Shown one piece after another: positions 16,300-25,152 of a stretch of 44,118 nt of DNA. Origin of the DNA: Paenibacillus typhae (GTDB taxonomy: Bacteria > Bacillota > Bacilli > Paenibacillales > Paenibacillaceae); assembly GCF_900099765.1 (NCBI RefSeq), contig NZ_FNDX01000031.1:19150-63267 (forward strand), written 5' to 3'. Every line of letters starts with the position of its first letter. Within the stretch, counting starts at the first letter, position 1. The notes under the pieces were generated by a model that had not been told where the DNA came from, made no database searches, and was given only the letters and a program-made list of their open reading frames with translations. Made by a program: the position numbers and the translations under genes.

Positions 16300-17079
16300 C
16301 TATTTACGGTTCATTGCATTATAGGTCAGCTTGTCTGCCAGACGGGGGAACAAACCGTACAGCCGGATGCCGAAGCCGGCAATTCCGGGAAGATCGATTT
16401 CTTCCTTGCGCTTCTCCATCAGCTTGACGATTCTGGCGGAGACATACTCGGGGGTCATCATCATCCGGGCCACATTCTTCTGGTAATTGCCGGAGGGATC
16501 TGCCGTCTTGAAGAAATCGGTGGCAATCGGTCCAGGATTGACCGCAGACACGGTGATACCGCTCTTACGCAGCTCCTGGCGCAGGGCATTGGTGAAGCCC
16601 AGCACGGCATGCTTGGTCGCCGTGTAGGCAACCGACCGGGCTGTGCCGATTTTTCCGGCCATTGAGGCGACATTGACAATCTGGCCGCTGCCCCGCTGCA
16701 GCATATGAGGAACGACCGCCTTGGTACAGCGGACGATGCCCATGTAGTTGACATCCATCATATCATCGAACTCCTGCGGCTCCATCTCGGTGAATCCGGC
16801 AAACTTGCCGTATCCGGCGTTGTTCAGCAGAATATCAATTCTGCCGTATGCCGCCAGGATCTCAGTGAACACCCGTGCCACTTCAGATTCGTCAGTAACA
16901 TCGCAGGTATACAGTCCAAAAACGCCCGGAATTCCGGCCGCCGTTTCTTTCAGCTTCTTCTCCGAACGGGCCAGCAGAACGGGAACCGCTCCCTTGGCGC
17001 TGAGCATCCGGGCAGTAATGGCTCCGATCCCGCTTGAAGCTCCTGTAATCACAACAATCTTGTCTTTAAGCTGTTGCAT
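16300..17079 (-). CDS. Short-chain dehydrogenase/reductase
   Basis: The 259-residue classical SDR has the NAD(P) motif TGASSGIG (about 13-20), LLNNAGYGKF (about 85-94), catalytic Ser in NVASMAGK and the YTATK active-site pair (about residues 150-154). The C-terminal half includes VNPGPIATDFF. Arg and Lys residues after the glycine motif (LLARSEKKLKE) suggest NADPH preference. The substrate is unknown. ATG 17079 follows AGGAG by 11 nt. It lies between cheX and the helicase operon on the same strand. Confidence 0.9.
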   Translation of the reverse strand: MQQLKDKIVVITGASSGIGAITARMLSAKGAVPVLLARSEKKLKETAAGIPGVFGLYTCDVTDESEVARVFTEILAAYGRIDILLNNAGYGKFAGFTEMEPQEFDDMMDVNYMGIVRCTKAVVPHMLQRGSGQIVNVASMAGKIGTARSVAYTATKHAVLGFTNALRQELRKSGITVSAVNPGPIATDFFKTADPSGNYQKNVARMMMTPEYVSARIVKLMEKRKEEIDLPGIAGFGIRLYGLFPRLADKLTYNAMNRK

Positions 17080-17106
17080 GAATATCTTTCAGCTCCTAAA
17101 GTCCGC

Positions 17107-17562
17107 CTAAGAAATCATCACTTGAATATCGAGTTCTCCAATGCCTTCCATCAGCAGCGGGATGCTGAGTGCTCTGCGCGGAACAATCGCCATGCTCTCC
17201 AGCTTCATCAGCTTGGGCGGCGTAATATCAACGGATACCCCCTGATTGGAAAGAATCGTACTGGCATTTCCGCTGATCATATTGCCCAGCTCCGAAATGG
17301 CACTCTGCCCCATTTCATCCATTTCTGCGATCGGATAGCCGCCCATCATTGCAGATACCATCTTCAGCGCCACATGCTCCTCAAGCCCAAAAATAATATC
17401 CCCGCTGAGCTGCCCTGTCATCCCCACCTGAATCCATATATGATTATCGATCAGTTCAATATCCTTGATGCCCAGATTTCCGGTGGATGGCGAGACCTGA
17501 ATCACCTGCTCAATTACAATGCGTGCAGACTCTAGAAATGGATTGATTACTTCTGCTTTCAT
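17107..17562 (-). CDS. cheX: CheX-family CheY-P phosphatase
   Basis: The 151-residue protein has the CheX/CheC fold signatures: the phosphatase motif ELGNMISGNA (E-x2-N, about residues 94-103), GDIIFGLEEHVALKMVSAMMGG and an N-terminal helix FLESARIVIEQVI. CheX removes phosphate from CheY-P to reset the flagellar motor signal; it acts in the cytoplasm as a dimer. No other chemotaxis gene is in this window, as is common for scattered cheX genes. ATG 17562 follows GAGGGGGGA. Confidence 0.88.
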   Translation of the reverse strand: MKAEVINPFLESARIVIEQVIQVSPSTGNLGIKDIELIDNHIWIQVGMTGQLSGDIIFGLEEHVALKMVSAMMGGYPIAEMDEMGQSAISELGNMISGNASTILSNQGVSVDITPPKLMKLESMAIVPRRALSIPLLMEGIGELDIQVMIS

Positions 17563-17900
17563 GAAAGTGCTGTCCCCCCTCTACCTGGCTTTAGTCATAT
17601 ACCAAAAGTCCTAAGCGATAATGATTAATTATACTTCATATATCGGCATTATTCACCAAAAATTAATGCTTCTGTCGAAGGAATTGAAAAGATAGTTTTA
17701 TGCCGTGCATTGCCCTGCCGGATGTAATCTCCTATAATTTAATCAAATGCCAACATTCCGCGTAAGATAAGCCTGTTTAAACCATCTATTTCCCTGTACA
17801 GCATTTCAGATTAATTATCCTGCGAAAACGCCCGGTTTCCACACTATATAACAATTCAGCTATTCGGCGAACGATTCGGTAGGCAAAAGGGGGCACATCT
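17563..17900. other. Divergent intergenic region, AT-rich
   Basis: About 340 bp between cheX (minus) and a LysR gene (plus). AT-rich, with no gene. It must hold both promoters; I could not fix either with confidence. Confidence 0.4.
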
Positions 17901-18803
17901 ATGAACATTAGCCAGCTGGAGACACTGATCACAATCTCCAAGACGATGAGCTTTCGCAAGGCAGGTGAACTGCTTAACCTGACCCAGCCGGCAGTTTCGG
18001 CACAGATCAAAAGTCTGGAGGAAGAGTTCAAAACACAGCTTGTAGACCGGAACCAGCCGGTTACCCTGACGGACCGGGGCAAAGTATTCCTTACGCATGC
18101 AGAGAAGATTGTGGGCATTGTGGAGGAGCTGAAGCAGCGGCTTGCCGATCTGGACGAGAATCCCCAGGGGCATATTATTCTCGGAACGACCACCTCCATT
18201 GCAATACAGATTCTGCCGCGCATCCTGTCCTATTTTCAGGATCAGTTCCCGCATATCAAAACCTCGATTTCCTCCATGTCCTCATCGCAGATCTATCAGC
18301 AGGTGGAGAACGGGATTGTTGATGTGGGCATCGGCTACCTGATCGGGCAAAATCCGGGAATGACGACTTCCGTGCTGTATTACGACACCTTTGAGCTGGT
18401 TGTATCCCCAAGGCATCCGCTGGCCCAGATGAAAACAGCGGGCATTGAAGCGCTCGGCACCACACCGCTTATTCTGCTCTCCCCCGATACGGTCGGCCGC
18501 AGATTCGTCGATGATGTACTGGCCAGGCACGGCATCCAGCCTCAGGTTATTATGGAGCTGACGAGCAGCGAGGAAGTGAAGCGGATGGTCGAGCTTGATC
18601 TTGGCGCAGCCGTTATTTCCAAGCAGTCAGTAACGGCCGAGGTCCGCAATGGAACACTCAAAATCGTCCCGATTATCGAGCTGGAGGTTACCCATCCCGT
18701 AGGTGTCATAACCAAATCAGGCAAATATGTCAATTCCGCCATGCGCCAGTTTCTAAGCGATTTGAAGGGCATGCCGGAAACTCAGTTCATCGGTTCGGAA
18801 TAA
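17901..18803 (+). CDS. LysR-family transcriptional regulator
   Basis: The 300-residue protein begins MNISQLETLITISKTMSFRK; helix-turn-helix AGELLNLTQPAVSAQIKSLE spans about residues 22-41. The rest is a periplasmic-binding-like sensor domain (GHIILGTTTSIAIQILPRIL onward, about 90-290). The inducer is unknown. ATG 17901 follows AAAAGGGGG. It is divergent from cheX, with the PHP gene 57 bp downstream on the same strand. Control of either neighbour is possible, but nothing in the sequence proves it. Confidence 0.9.
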   Translation: MNISQLETLITISKTMSFRKAGELLNLTQPAVSAQIKSLEEEFKTQLVDRNQPVTLTDRGKVFLTHAEKIVGIVEELKQRLADLDENPQGHIILGTTTSIAIQILPRILSYFQDQFPHIKTSISSMSSSQIYQQVENGIVDVGIGYLIGQNPGMTTSVLYYDTFELVVSPRHPLAQMKTAGIEALGTTPLILLSPDTVGRRFVDDVLARHGIQPQVIMELTSSEEVKRMVELDLGAAVISKQSVTAEVRNGTLKIVPIIELEVTHPVGVITKSGKYVNSAMRQFLSDLKGMPETQFIGSE

Positions 18804-18860
18804 CCGGTATGATGTACTGCTGACGTACACACACTATGGCCAAAGGAGATGTCCACACAT

Positions 18861-19673
18861 ATGAAGTTCGACCTGCACACCCATCATTTCCGCTGCGGCC
18901 ATGCCGACGGAACCATCAGGGATTATGTAGAGGCCGGAATCGCCGCCGGTCTTAGCGTTATCGGAATTTCCGACCATACCCCTTACTTCGGCCATAAGGC
19001 GGAGCAGGCCTTTCCCCATATCGCCATGGCTAAATCAGAGATTGTAAACTATATAGAAGAAGTGCTGTCCCTGCAAAAAGAGTACGCCGGCAAAATTGAC
19101 GTCCTGCTCGGCATTGAATCGGATTATTTCCCCGAGCATGCTGAATTGTACAGGGCTACGCTGGCCGCTTACCCTTTTGACTATGTAATTGGCTCCGTAC
19201 ATAGTGTTCACGGCGTCAGCATCTTTAACAAGAGCCGCTGGAAAAAGCTCGGCCAGCAGCAGAAGCAGGCCGTCAAAGCGGAATATTACCGGCTGATCGC
19301 TGATTCTGCCCGCAGCGGCATGTTCCAGATTCTTGGCCATATCGATGCGATGAAGGGCAACTATCCTGAGTTCTGTGATATTCCTGCTGCTGCAGAGATT
19401 GATGAAGCTCTGCGTGTGATCGGGGAATGCAGAACCGCAATCGAGATCAATACCTCCGGCGGCACGAAGCTGTGCGGCGGCTGGTATCCTTCGGATGACA
19501 TTCTCGAGCGCGCCCTGCACTACGGCGTAAAGGTCAGCTTCGGCTCTGATGCGCATAAGCCTTCCCGGGTTGCCGACCAGAGAGGTGCGGTGGAAGCACG
19601 GCTGAAGGAAATCGGCTTTAAAGAGTGGGTGTATTACAAGCGGCGTGAACAGATTGCCGTACCTATTGAATAA
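18861..19673 (+). CDS. PHP-family histidinol-phosphatase-like hydrolase
   Basis: The 270-residue protein carries the PHP metal-binding motifs: DLHTHHFRCGHADG at the start, GISDHTPYF, GIESDYFPEH, DYVIGSVHSVHG, ILGHIDAMKGN, AIEINTSGG and FGSDAHKP. These match the HisJ/HisK type that dephosphorylates histidinol phosphate in histidine synthesis, but no his gene is nearby, so a different phosphoester substrate is possible. ATG 18861 (MKFDLHTHH) is preferred: ATG 18849 is only 1 nt from the AAAGGAG site. The 13-nt spacing at 18861 is long but workable. Confidence 0.8.
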   Translation: MKFDLHTHHFRCGHADGTIRDYVEAGIAAGLSVIGISDHTPYFGHKAEQAFPHIAMAKSEIVNYIEEVLSLQKEYAGKIDVLLGIESDYFPEHAELYRATLAAYPFDYVIGSVHSVHGVSIFNKSRWKKLGQQQKQAVKAEYYRLIADSARSGMFQILGHIDAMKGNYPEFCDIPAAAEIDEALRVIGECRTAIEINTSGGTKLCGGWYPSDDILERALHYGVKVSFGSDAHKPSRVADQRGAVEARLKEIGFKEWVYYKRREQIAVPIE

Positions 19674-19691
19674 CGGACTACATCCGATCCA

Positions 19692-19768
19692 AAAAGCACC
19701 GCAGCAATCAAGGCTTCGGGGCAGCGTACCTTGCTTCCCTGACTGTCCTTTTATGCTGCGGTGCTCTG
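19692..19768 (-). terminator. Large hairpin terminator after the nitroreductase gene
   Basis: AGCACCGCAGCA (19695-19706) and its exact complement (19754-19765) form a 12-bp stem with a 47-nt loop. On the minus strand it is followed by TTTTT, so it serves the nitroreductase gene and may also end the convergent PHP gene. Confidence 0.6.
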
Positions 19769-19769
19769 T

Positions 19770-20516
19770 TTATTTCTGCAGGTTGCTGCAGGTAAAGCCC
19801 TGCTTAGGAAGAGTCTCCCCGGCATCCCCGTACTGCGGATTCAGCGCATAGAAGTGGGCGATGACTGCGCTCCAGTCCCGCTCCGTCTGGCCGGCCGACT
19901 TCAGATACTCCCGGAATTCCGCATTGTACTGCCGGATGCTGCCTTCAAGCTCGCGGTTATAACGTTCTTGGTGGTACACGGCCTCCAGAGGCAGACGCGG
20001 CTTCTTGGGCAGCTCCTCACCGGGGTAGCCGATACACAGGCCGACTACCGGGAATACATACTCCGGCAGCTCCAGCAGCTCAATAACCTCCGCGGTATTA
20101 CGGCGGATGCCGCCGATCGGAATAATGCCAAGTCCCATGGATTCGGCAGCAGCCACCGCACTTTCCAGCGCAATTCCTGCATCGACGGCCCCGACAAGCA
20201 GGACATCGGCATCCGCCGCTGCCTCAAACGGCTGGCCCTCCAGCCCGGCGGCCAGCTTGGTGCGGTAAAAATCCATACAGAACACCAGGAACACCGGTGC
20301 CTCCGCCACATGCTTCTGATTACCGCTCAGCGCTGCCAGCTTCTCCCTGCGCTCCTTGTTCTGCACGGCAATGATAGTAACCTGTTGCCCGTTAACCCAG
20401 GAAGGGGCTGCCTGTGCAGCTTCGATAATCATCCGCAGCTGATCGGGTTCTACAGGCTTATCCGCATATTTCCGGAACGAACGGTGATTCTTTAGGGTGT
20501 TCAGCACTTCATTCAA
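19770..20516 (-). CDS. NfsA/NfrA-type NADPH-dependent flavin reductase (nitroreductase)
   Basis: The 248-residue protein has the nitroreductase fold: LKNHRSFRKYADKPVEPDQL at the N-terminus, AQAAPSWVNGQQVTIIAV, ALESAVAAAESMGLGIIPIG and GLCIGYPGEELPKKPRLPLE. The C-terminal LPKQGFTCSNL ending matches NfrA. It should bind FMN and reduce nitro compounds, quinones or flavin with NADPH. The start is TTG 20516: TTAGGAGGAATCAACCA lies directly before it, the protein then begins LNEVLNTLKNHRS as in relatives, and a terminator at 20642-20671 would otherwise sit inside the coding region. Confidence 0.88.
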   Translation of the reverse strand: MNEVLNTLKNHRSFRKYADKPVEPDQLRMIIEAAQAAPSWVNGQQVTIIAVQNKERREKLAALSGNQKHVAEAPVFLVFCMDFYRTKLAAGLEGQPFEAAADADVLLVGAVDAGIALESAVAAAESMGLGIIPIGGIRRNTAEVIELLELPEYVFPVVGLCIGYPGEELPKKPRLPLEAVYHQERYNRELEGSIRQYNAEFREYLKSAGQTERDWSAVIAHFYALNPQYGDAGETLPKQGFTCSNLQK

Positions 20517-20641
20517 TGGTTGATTCCTCCTAAGGCTGTAATAAACATTATTCTTGTTCCTTATCATAACCCGGCTGCATCGGCAGCCGCCAGTTTTCCG
20601 GGCATAAAGCTGCAGCTCAGCCCTGCTACCGCTGAACGCAC

Positions 20642-20671
20642 AAAAAAATGGACCCGGAGCACCGGGTCCCA
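20642..20671 (-). terminator. Terminator of the GNAT gene
   Basis: GGACCCGG, loop AGCA, CCGGGTCC at 20650-20669, followed on the minus strand by seven T residues. Confidence 0.8.
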
Positions 20672-20743
20672 ACAGCAGTTATATTTTCAAAAGGGGGTCA
20701 TGTACTTAGTTTAACCGGACACTGTTAGAGTTTGATAACGGCT

Positions 20744-21292
20744 TTATTTCAATTGTGTAACAATGCTGAACACTTTTATGACATCGCCCGAGCCGTCTGC
20801 CACCGGCAGAATCCGGTCCAGGGCCAGTCCGTTTTTGAGCATGACCCGCTCGCTTCTCAGATTGCTGCCGCGGCAGCGCCCCTCCGCCTTCGCAAGGCCC
20901 AGCTCCTGCACCGCATAGCTCAGCATCAGCCCGACAGCCTCTGTCGTGAAGCCTGCACCCCACCAGTCCGGATGCAGCATGTAACCTAACACGGCTTTGC
21001 CTTCATGCCGGTTCCAGTTCTGCAGGGACACTGTTCCGATCAGCTCCTGCCCGCCTCTGGCATAAATGCCGGCATGCAGGGCACAGGGATCATGGGCATG
21101 AATCATCCGCTGGGCCAGCTTGTCCAGAACCGCCTGCTGCGATCCGGCTCCGCAGCGCATCACAATATGCGGCTGAACCTCCGGATGCGAGAGAAGAGCC
21201 TTCAGCCTGCCGGCTTCAGCAGGCTGCATCTGTCTTAGTTCAACTGCTGTTCCTTGCCGGGCGGTGAATGATACTGTTTCATAAGTAATCAT
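20744..21292 (-). CDS. GNAT-family N-acetyltransferase
   Basis: The 182-residue protein resembles RimJ/RimL-type acetyltransferases: IYARGGQELIGTVSLQNWNR, then GYMLHPDWWGAGFTTEAVGL (acetyl-CoA binding loop, W-G-A-G-F-T in place of the usual RGxG/A) and the C-terminal RCRGSNLRSERVMLKNGLAL. It would transfer an acetyl group from acetyl-CoA to an amine; the target is unknown. ATG 21292 follows GAGGAGAGGG. Confidence 0.85.
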   Translation of the reverse strand: MITYETVSFTARQGTAVELRQMQPAEAGRLKALLSHPEVQPHIVMRCGAGSQQAVLDKLAQRMIHAHDPCALHAGIYARGGQELIGTVSLQNWNRHEGKAVLGYMLHPDWWGAGFTTEAVGLMLSYAVQELGLAKAEGRCRGSNLRSERVMLKNGLALDRILPVADGSGDVIKVFSIVTQLK

Positions 21293-21353
21293 ATAGTTCC
21301 CTCTCCTCTGCAGTTAATGGCGGTTCAGCAGCTTCGCCCTGATTCTTCCTCCG

Positions 21354-22289
21354 CTAAGCTTGACGCAGGGTGAGCACCGTCAGCTCCGGCCTGCACAGCA
21401 GCCGGAAGGGCATATAGGTTTCGCCGAAGCCTCTGTTCACATAGACCGGCATGGCTTTTGCTGCGGTGTAATATAAACCGCTTATGTATTTAAGCGAACC
21501 GTAAGGCGTGTACGGTGCCCCAATGAACGGCATGCGGATCTGGCCGCCATGGCTGTGTCCCGATAGCTGAAGATGAAAGGGATAGCCCTCCGCCGTGTCG
21601 GCATAATCCGGCTCATGCATGAGCAGCACCGTGAACATATCCTCAGGGACATCCTTAAGCGCAGCGGCAGGATCGGGAATGCCCTTGAGCATGTCCTCCA
21701 GACCGGCCACCGCAATCCTCGCGCCGCCCAGGCTGACCACATAGGCCTGATTCCGGAGGACGACAAAACCGGCAGCCTGCAGCAAACGGGTAAGCAGCTC
21801 TGTATTTTTATAATCATGATTGCCAAAAATCGCGTATTTACCCAGGGGTGCGGTTAATTCCGCCAGCAGGGCTACCGAATCGGTCAGATCCTCGGCTTCA
21901 CTATCCACGATATCCCCGGTGAAGCAGATCATATCCGGCCTGGCTTCCTTGATATGCTTCACCAGCCTTTTCACATCATCGGCATCTTTATTGAAGCCCA
22001 GATGGACATCGCTGAAGTGAACAAGCCGGGTACCGGAAAAAGCGGAAGGAAGCTTGCCCAGCGGCAGCTCCAGCTCCGTAACCTCGAGCCAGTTAGGCTC
22101 CCCCTGCCAGACATATCCGCCTGTAAGCAGCCCTGCCCCGAACAGGGTCGCGGTTCCCCAGGCCAGGAACTGGCGGCGGGTGATTTTGCGGCTCCCGGCC
22201 TTGCCGGGCTCCGGAGCACCTGAGCGGCGTCCTGCGCCCGAAGGATTTTGTATTATATTGGGAGAAGCCCCGGACGAGTCTCTATTCAT
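21354..22289 (-). CDS. Tat-type membrane-anchored metallophosphoesterase (YkuE-like)
   Basis: The 311-residue protein starts with a polar stretch, then a twin-arginine signal (ITRRQFLAWGTATLFGAGLL, about 36-55) that probably remains as an anchor. The calcineurin-like catalytic motifs follow: HFSDVHLGFNKD, CFTGDIVDSE, FGNHDYKN, LLMHEPDYAD and LSGHSHGGQIRMPF. It should hydrolyse phosphoesters outside the cell with a dinuclear metal centre; YkuE in Bacillus is a Tat substrate that binds the cell wall. ATG 22289 follows AAAGGAG. The K+ channel gene ends 20 bp upstream, so the two may be co-transcribed. Confidence 0.88.
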   Translation of the reverse strand: MNRDSSGASPNIIQNPSGAGRRSGAPEPGKAGSRKITRRQFLAWGTATLFGAGLLTGGYVWQGEPNWLEVTELELPLGKLPSAFSGTRLVHFSDVHLGFNKDADDVKRLVKHIKEARPDMICFTGDIVDSEAEDLTDSVALLAELTAPLGKYAIFGNHDYKNTELLTRLLQAAGFVVLRNQAYVVSLGGARIAVAGLEDMLKGIPDPAAALKDVPEDMFTVLLMHEPDYADTAEGYPFHLQLSGHSHGGQIRMPFIGAPYTPYGSLKYISGLYYTAAKAMPVYVNRGFGETYMPFRLLCRPELTVLTLRQA

Positions 22290-22309
22290 AGGGAGATTCT
22301 CCTTTCGTA

Positions 22310-23065
22310 CTATTTGGTGGACGGTGTATCTTCAGCTGCAGCAGCCTGCCCTGATTCCTGTTCACTTTTATCGTCCTCATAGTCTTCGACTGCATCATCA
22401 ATTTTCACATCAATTTCAGCTTCAATTTCTTCTTCCGTACCCGGCCCGAGAATTTTGCGGAACAGCCCCAGCATGGACAGGGCATAAGCCACAGTGATGA
22501 AGCTGAAGCTGATCTGCATAATGACAGCAAGCCGCGAAGTATTGTCACTTGGTGCCACATCCCCATAGCCCACAGTCGTAAACGTAGCAACGCTAAAATA
22601 TAGGAAGGTGATCAGTTGGCTGAGCAAATCTTCTCCCAGCCCCTTTCCCTGAAAGGAGGACTGTCCAAACAGCTTATAAATAGATGTATATACGATGGTA
22701 AAGAAAAGAATACAGGTCAAGGCGGCAATACTGATGCGGACCAGCGTCTGCTGCAGCCTGACCTCCTTGTCATTGGATAATTTGATTTCATGAAAGATGA
22801 ACAGGATGTAGAACAGGACCGAAGCCAGCACAAACAGCAGAATCAGTGCCCGCAGCCCGCGGTGACCCGGTACAATCGAACCCAAGTCGATCCAGTTCAG
22901 CAAATCCTCCGCCGAGATCAGCGCATAAATCAGCACCGGAACAAGCAGTACCGCCTTTCCTACCCATCTCCTCCGGAGCCGGTAAAACAGCAGCGACAGC
23001 AGGATTATTACACCAGCGTTAAAGGTCCATATCCATCCGGTCACCGCTATCACACTCCTGTTCAT
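22310..23065 (-). CDS. Potassium channel protein
   Basis: The 251-residue membrane protein has the K+ selectivity filter TVGYGD in the pore loop (about 160-170), preceded by LITFLYFSVATFT and followed by the inner helix LAVIMQISFSFITVAYALSM. Four further hydrophobic segments precede it, near residues 10-28, 38-60, 70-92 and 112-133, so the topology resembles a voltage-gated-type channel without an obvious charged S4. The C-terminus is acidic and has no RCK domain. ATG 23065 has little ribosome site; GTG 23044, 10 nt after AGGAG, is a plausible alternative start. Confidence 0.85.
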   Translation of the reverse strand: MNRSVIAVTGWIWTFNAGVIILLSLLFYRLRRRWVGKAVLLVPVLIYALISAEDLLNWIDLGSIVPGHRGLRALILLFVLASVLFYILFIFHEIKLSNDKEVRLQQTLVRISIAALTCILFFTIVYTSIYKLFGQSSFQGKGLGEDLLSQLITFLYFSVATFTTVGYGDVAPSDNTSRLAVIMQISFSFITVAYALSMLGLFRKILGPGTEEEIEAEIDVKIDDAVEDYEDDKSEQESGQAAAAEDTPSTK

Positions 23066-23127
23066 TGGAAAGCAAAGCTTATCGCTTCAATAAAGCACTG
23101 CGGGCAAATGTTGCTCCCCGCACGGTC

Positions 23128-23943
23128 CTATGCATCAGCAGATTTTTCCTCCAGACGCCCGGTCAGCCTAATCCGGCATTCTTCCTCCGGTGTCTCACGG
23201 TAGGCGCGGGCAATGCCCCTGTCTTTAATCTCCTGCCGGCTGACCCTGCGCAGCTTGAAGACTGCCTCTACCTCCCGTGTAAACGGGAACGGCTCAAGCA
23301 TTAGCGCCGACTCATCCTTCCATTCTGCGGTAATGGTCCGGCCTGAAGTAAACCTGAAATCCTCGCTCCCGGAAAAGCCGTCTGTCCACCATGGATGCTC
23401 CTCGGATTTGGGGCTTCCGGGCCTGTTGAGCACCATATACAGTGACAGATCATCGCAGAATTGCAGCAGCCTGGCATCATAGAACAGCTCATCCTCGCCA
23501 ATCGGCACATTACGCTGCTCCAGCTCCCGGTGAATGCGGGCCCTGCGCTCTGCCTCATCCTTCTGATATTCCGCAAGCTCCGGATTCTCCTCTCCGGACA
23601 CTTCAATCAGCCGTTCAAAATGCAGGCTGCACAGCAGCGCGCCATAGGCTGTCACAGCTTCAATCTCATTTAGCCCGCGCCGGTAAAAGGTCAGCTTGGG
23701 CACAACGGGAAAATCAATAAAGCTGTAAGGCGCGTCCTCCGCATCATTCCAGAAAGGTGTCTCATCCAGATCAATCCAGCCGCGGTCATGGTTGGCGATA
23801 GCCCACAGCACCTCATCCCGGCGTACGGATTCCGGCACCTGCTCCTCTTTGAACCATGCCGCCAGCTCCCCGGCCAGCCGTCCGTGATCATGCTGTTTAA
23901 CCATTACAATGAATCCATCCTGCTCTCTACAAATCAACGTCAT
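23128..23943 (-). CDS. DUF3891-like protein of unknown function
   Basis: The 271-residue protein starts MTLICREQDGFIVMVKQHDH, with the conserved QHDHGRLAGELA and VLWAIANHDRGWIDLDETP blocks that I recognise as the DUF3891 pattern. Several conserved His and Asp residues (HDH, NHDRGW) suggest a metal-dependent hydrolase-like fold, but no function is established. ATG 23943 is preferred over ATG 23976, because the TATAAT at 23993-23988 would put transcription start almost on the latter. The gene is separated from sdhB by about 390 bp. Confidence 0.7.
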   Translation of the reverse strand: MTLICREQDGFIVMVKQHDHGRLAGELAAWFKEEQVPESVRRDEVLWAIANHDRGWIDLDETPFWNDAEDAPYSFIDFPVVPKLTFYRRGLNEIEAVTAYGALLCSLHFERLIEVSGEENPELAEYQKDEAERRARIHRELEQRNVPIGEDELFYDARLLQFCDDLSLYMVLNRPGSPKSEEHPWWTDGFSGSEDFRFTSGRTITAEWKDESALMLEPFPFTREVEAVFKLRRVSRQEIKDRGIARAYRETPEEECRIRLTGRLEEKSADA

Positions 23944-23987
23944 TCCTCCCCGGTACTCCTTGGCCTGAAAGCGCATTAACTAAGGAG

Positions 23988-24016
23988 ATTATAACATATG
24001 GACCTAAATTTGTTTA
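23988..24016 (-). promoter_or_regulatory. Promoter of the DUF3891-like gene
   Basis: On the minus strand TAAACA, 17 bp, TATAAT (23993-23988). The -10 is perfect and the -35 matches at four of six. Confidence 0.5.
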
Positions 24017-24337
24017 AGTTTCCCTTATATACAGGCACAGCGTATGTATCTGCGGAATGTAAATCATGTACCCTTTATGGCAGCAAAAAGAAACATACAA
24101 ACATTTACCAGTCGGATGTCTGAGCCTACATTTCACAGAACTGTACCAATCCTACTTTATTCAGGCGTTTCCGGCAAAATCTCCCCGCAAGGCGGAGCCT
24201 GCTCATGTCCCGAAAACAAATAATAAAAAGCTGTTCCCCCGGGCAGCATTGCCTTAAGGAACAGCTTTAGCATATGCAGCGTTTTAGCTGCCGGAACGGT
24301 CGCCTTTTATCAGCCGCCTATGCTCAGTACTCTGGAG
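24017..24337. other. Intergenic stretch downstream of sdhB
   Basis: About 320 bp with no gene. It holds the sdhB terminator (24225-24268) and, at its left edge, the upstream region of the DUF3891-like gene. Confidence 0.5.
24225..24268 (-). terminator. Terminator of the sdhCAB operon
   Basis: On the minus strand AAGCTGTTCC pairs with GGAACAGCTT, followed by TTTATTATT. It lies about 70 nt after the sdhB stop. Confidence 0.8.
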
Positions 24338-25102
24338 TTACACACCCAGCCAGCGCTTGAACATATGCTTGGTGGTCTGTTTGTTGATCTCGGCGATCGA
24401 GGTGGTCAGCGGAATGCCCTTTGGACAAGCGCGTACGCAGTTCTGCGAGTTACCGCAGCCGTCGATCCCGCCGTCCTCCATCAGTGCTTCCAGGCGGTCG
24501 TCGGCATTCATTTCGCCCGTAGGATGGGCGTTGAACAGCCGGACCTGGGAAATGGCAGCCGGACCGATGAAATTCGTCTTCTCGTTAACGTTCGGGCAGG
24601 CCTCCAGGCAGACGCCGCAGGTCATGCACTTGGACAGTTCATAAGCCCACTGGCGTTTTTTCTCGGCCATCCGCGGCCCCGGACCCAGATCATACGTACC
24701 GTCGATTGGAATCCAGGCTTTGACGCGCTTGAGGGCATTGAACATCCGGCTGCGGTCGATAACGAGGTCGCGCACGACCGGGAAGGTCTTCATCGGCTCA
24801 ATCCGCACCGGCTGCTCCAGATTGTCGATCAGAGCGGCGCAGGCCTGGCGCGGCTTGCCGTTGATTACCATCGAGCAGGCGCCGCACACTTCCTCCAGAC
24901 AATTGGAGTCCCAGCAGACCGGCACCGTGCTGTCGCCGCTGGCGTTAACCGGGTTACGCTGGATTTCCATTAAGGCGCTGATTACGTTCATCCCCGGCCG
25001 GTAGGCCAGCTCAAATTCCTCTGTATAGGGCGAGCTCTCTGGTGCGTCCTGGCGGGTAATGATAAATTTCACGTTTTTGGGAGCTGCAGCTGTTTCCGCC
25101 AT
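24338..25102 (-). CDS. sdhB: Succinate dehydrogenase iron-sulfur subunit
   Basis: The 254-residue subunit passes electrons from the flavoprotein to the membrane anchor. Cluster ligands are visible: 2Fe-2S in CWDSNCLEEVCGACSMV and a following Cys (about 63-90), 4Fe-4S in CMTCGVCLEACPN (about 158-170), and 3Fe-4S in CGNSQNCVRACPKG (about 215-228). ATG 25102 follows TAGGAGGTAACCGAT. It is the last gene of sdhCAB, 50 bp after sdhA, and is followed by a terminator. Confidence 0.97.
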   Translation of the reverse strand: MAETAAAPKNVKFIITRQDAPESSPYTEEFELAYRPGMNVISALMEIQRNPVNASGDSTVPVCWDSNCLEEVCGACSMVINGKPRQACAALIDNLEQPVRIEPMKTFPVVRDLVIDRSRMFNALKRVKAWIPIDGTYDLGPGPRMAEKKRQWAYELSKCMTCGVCLEACPNVNEKTNFIGPAAISQVRLFNAHPTGEMNADDRLEALMEDGGIDGCGNSQNCVRACPKGIPLTTSIAEINKQTTKHMFKRWLGV

Positions 25103-25152
25103 ATCGGTTACCTCCTAAAAGTTTTGTGAACGTTACTTCTCAGATTTATTAC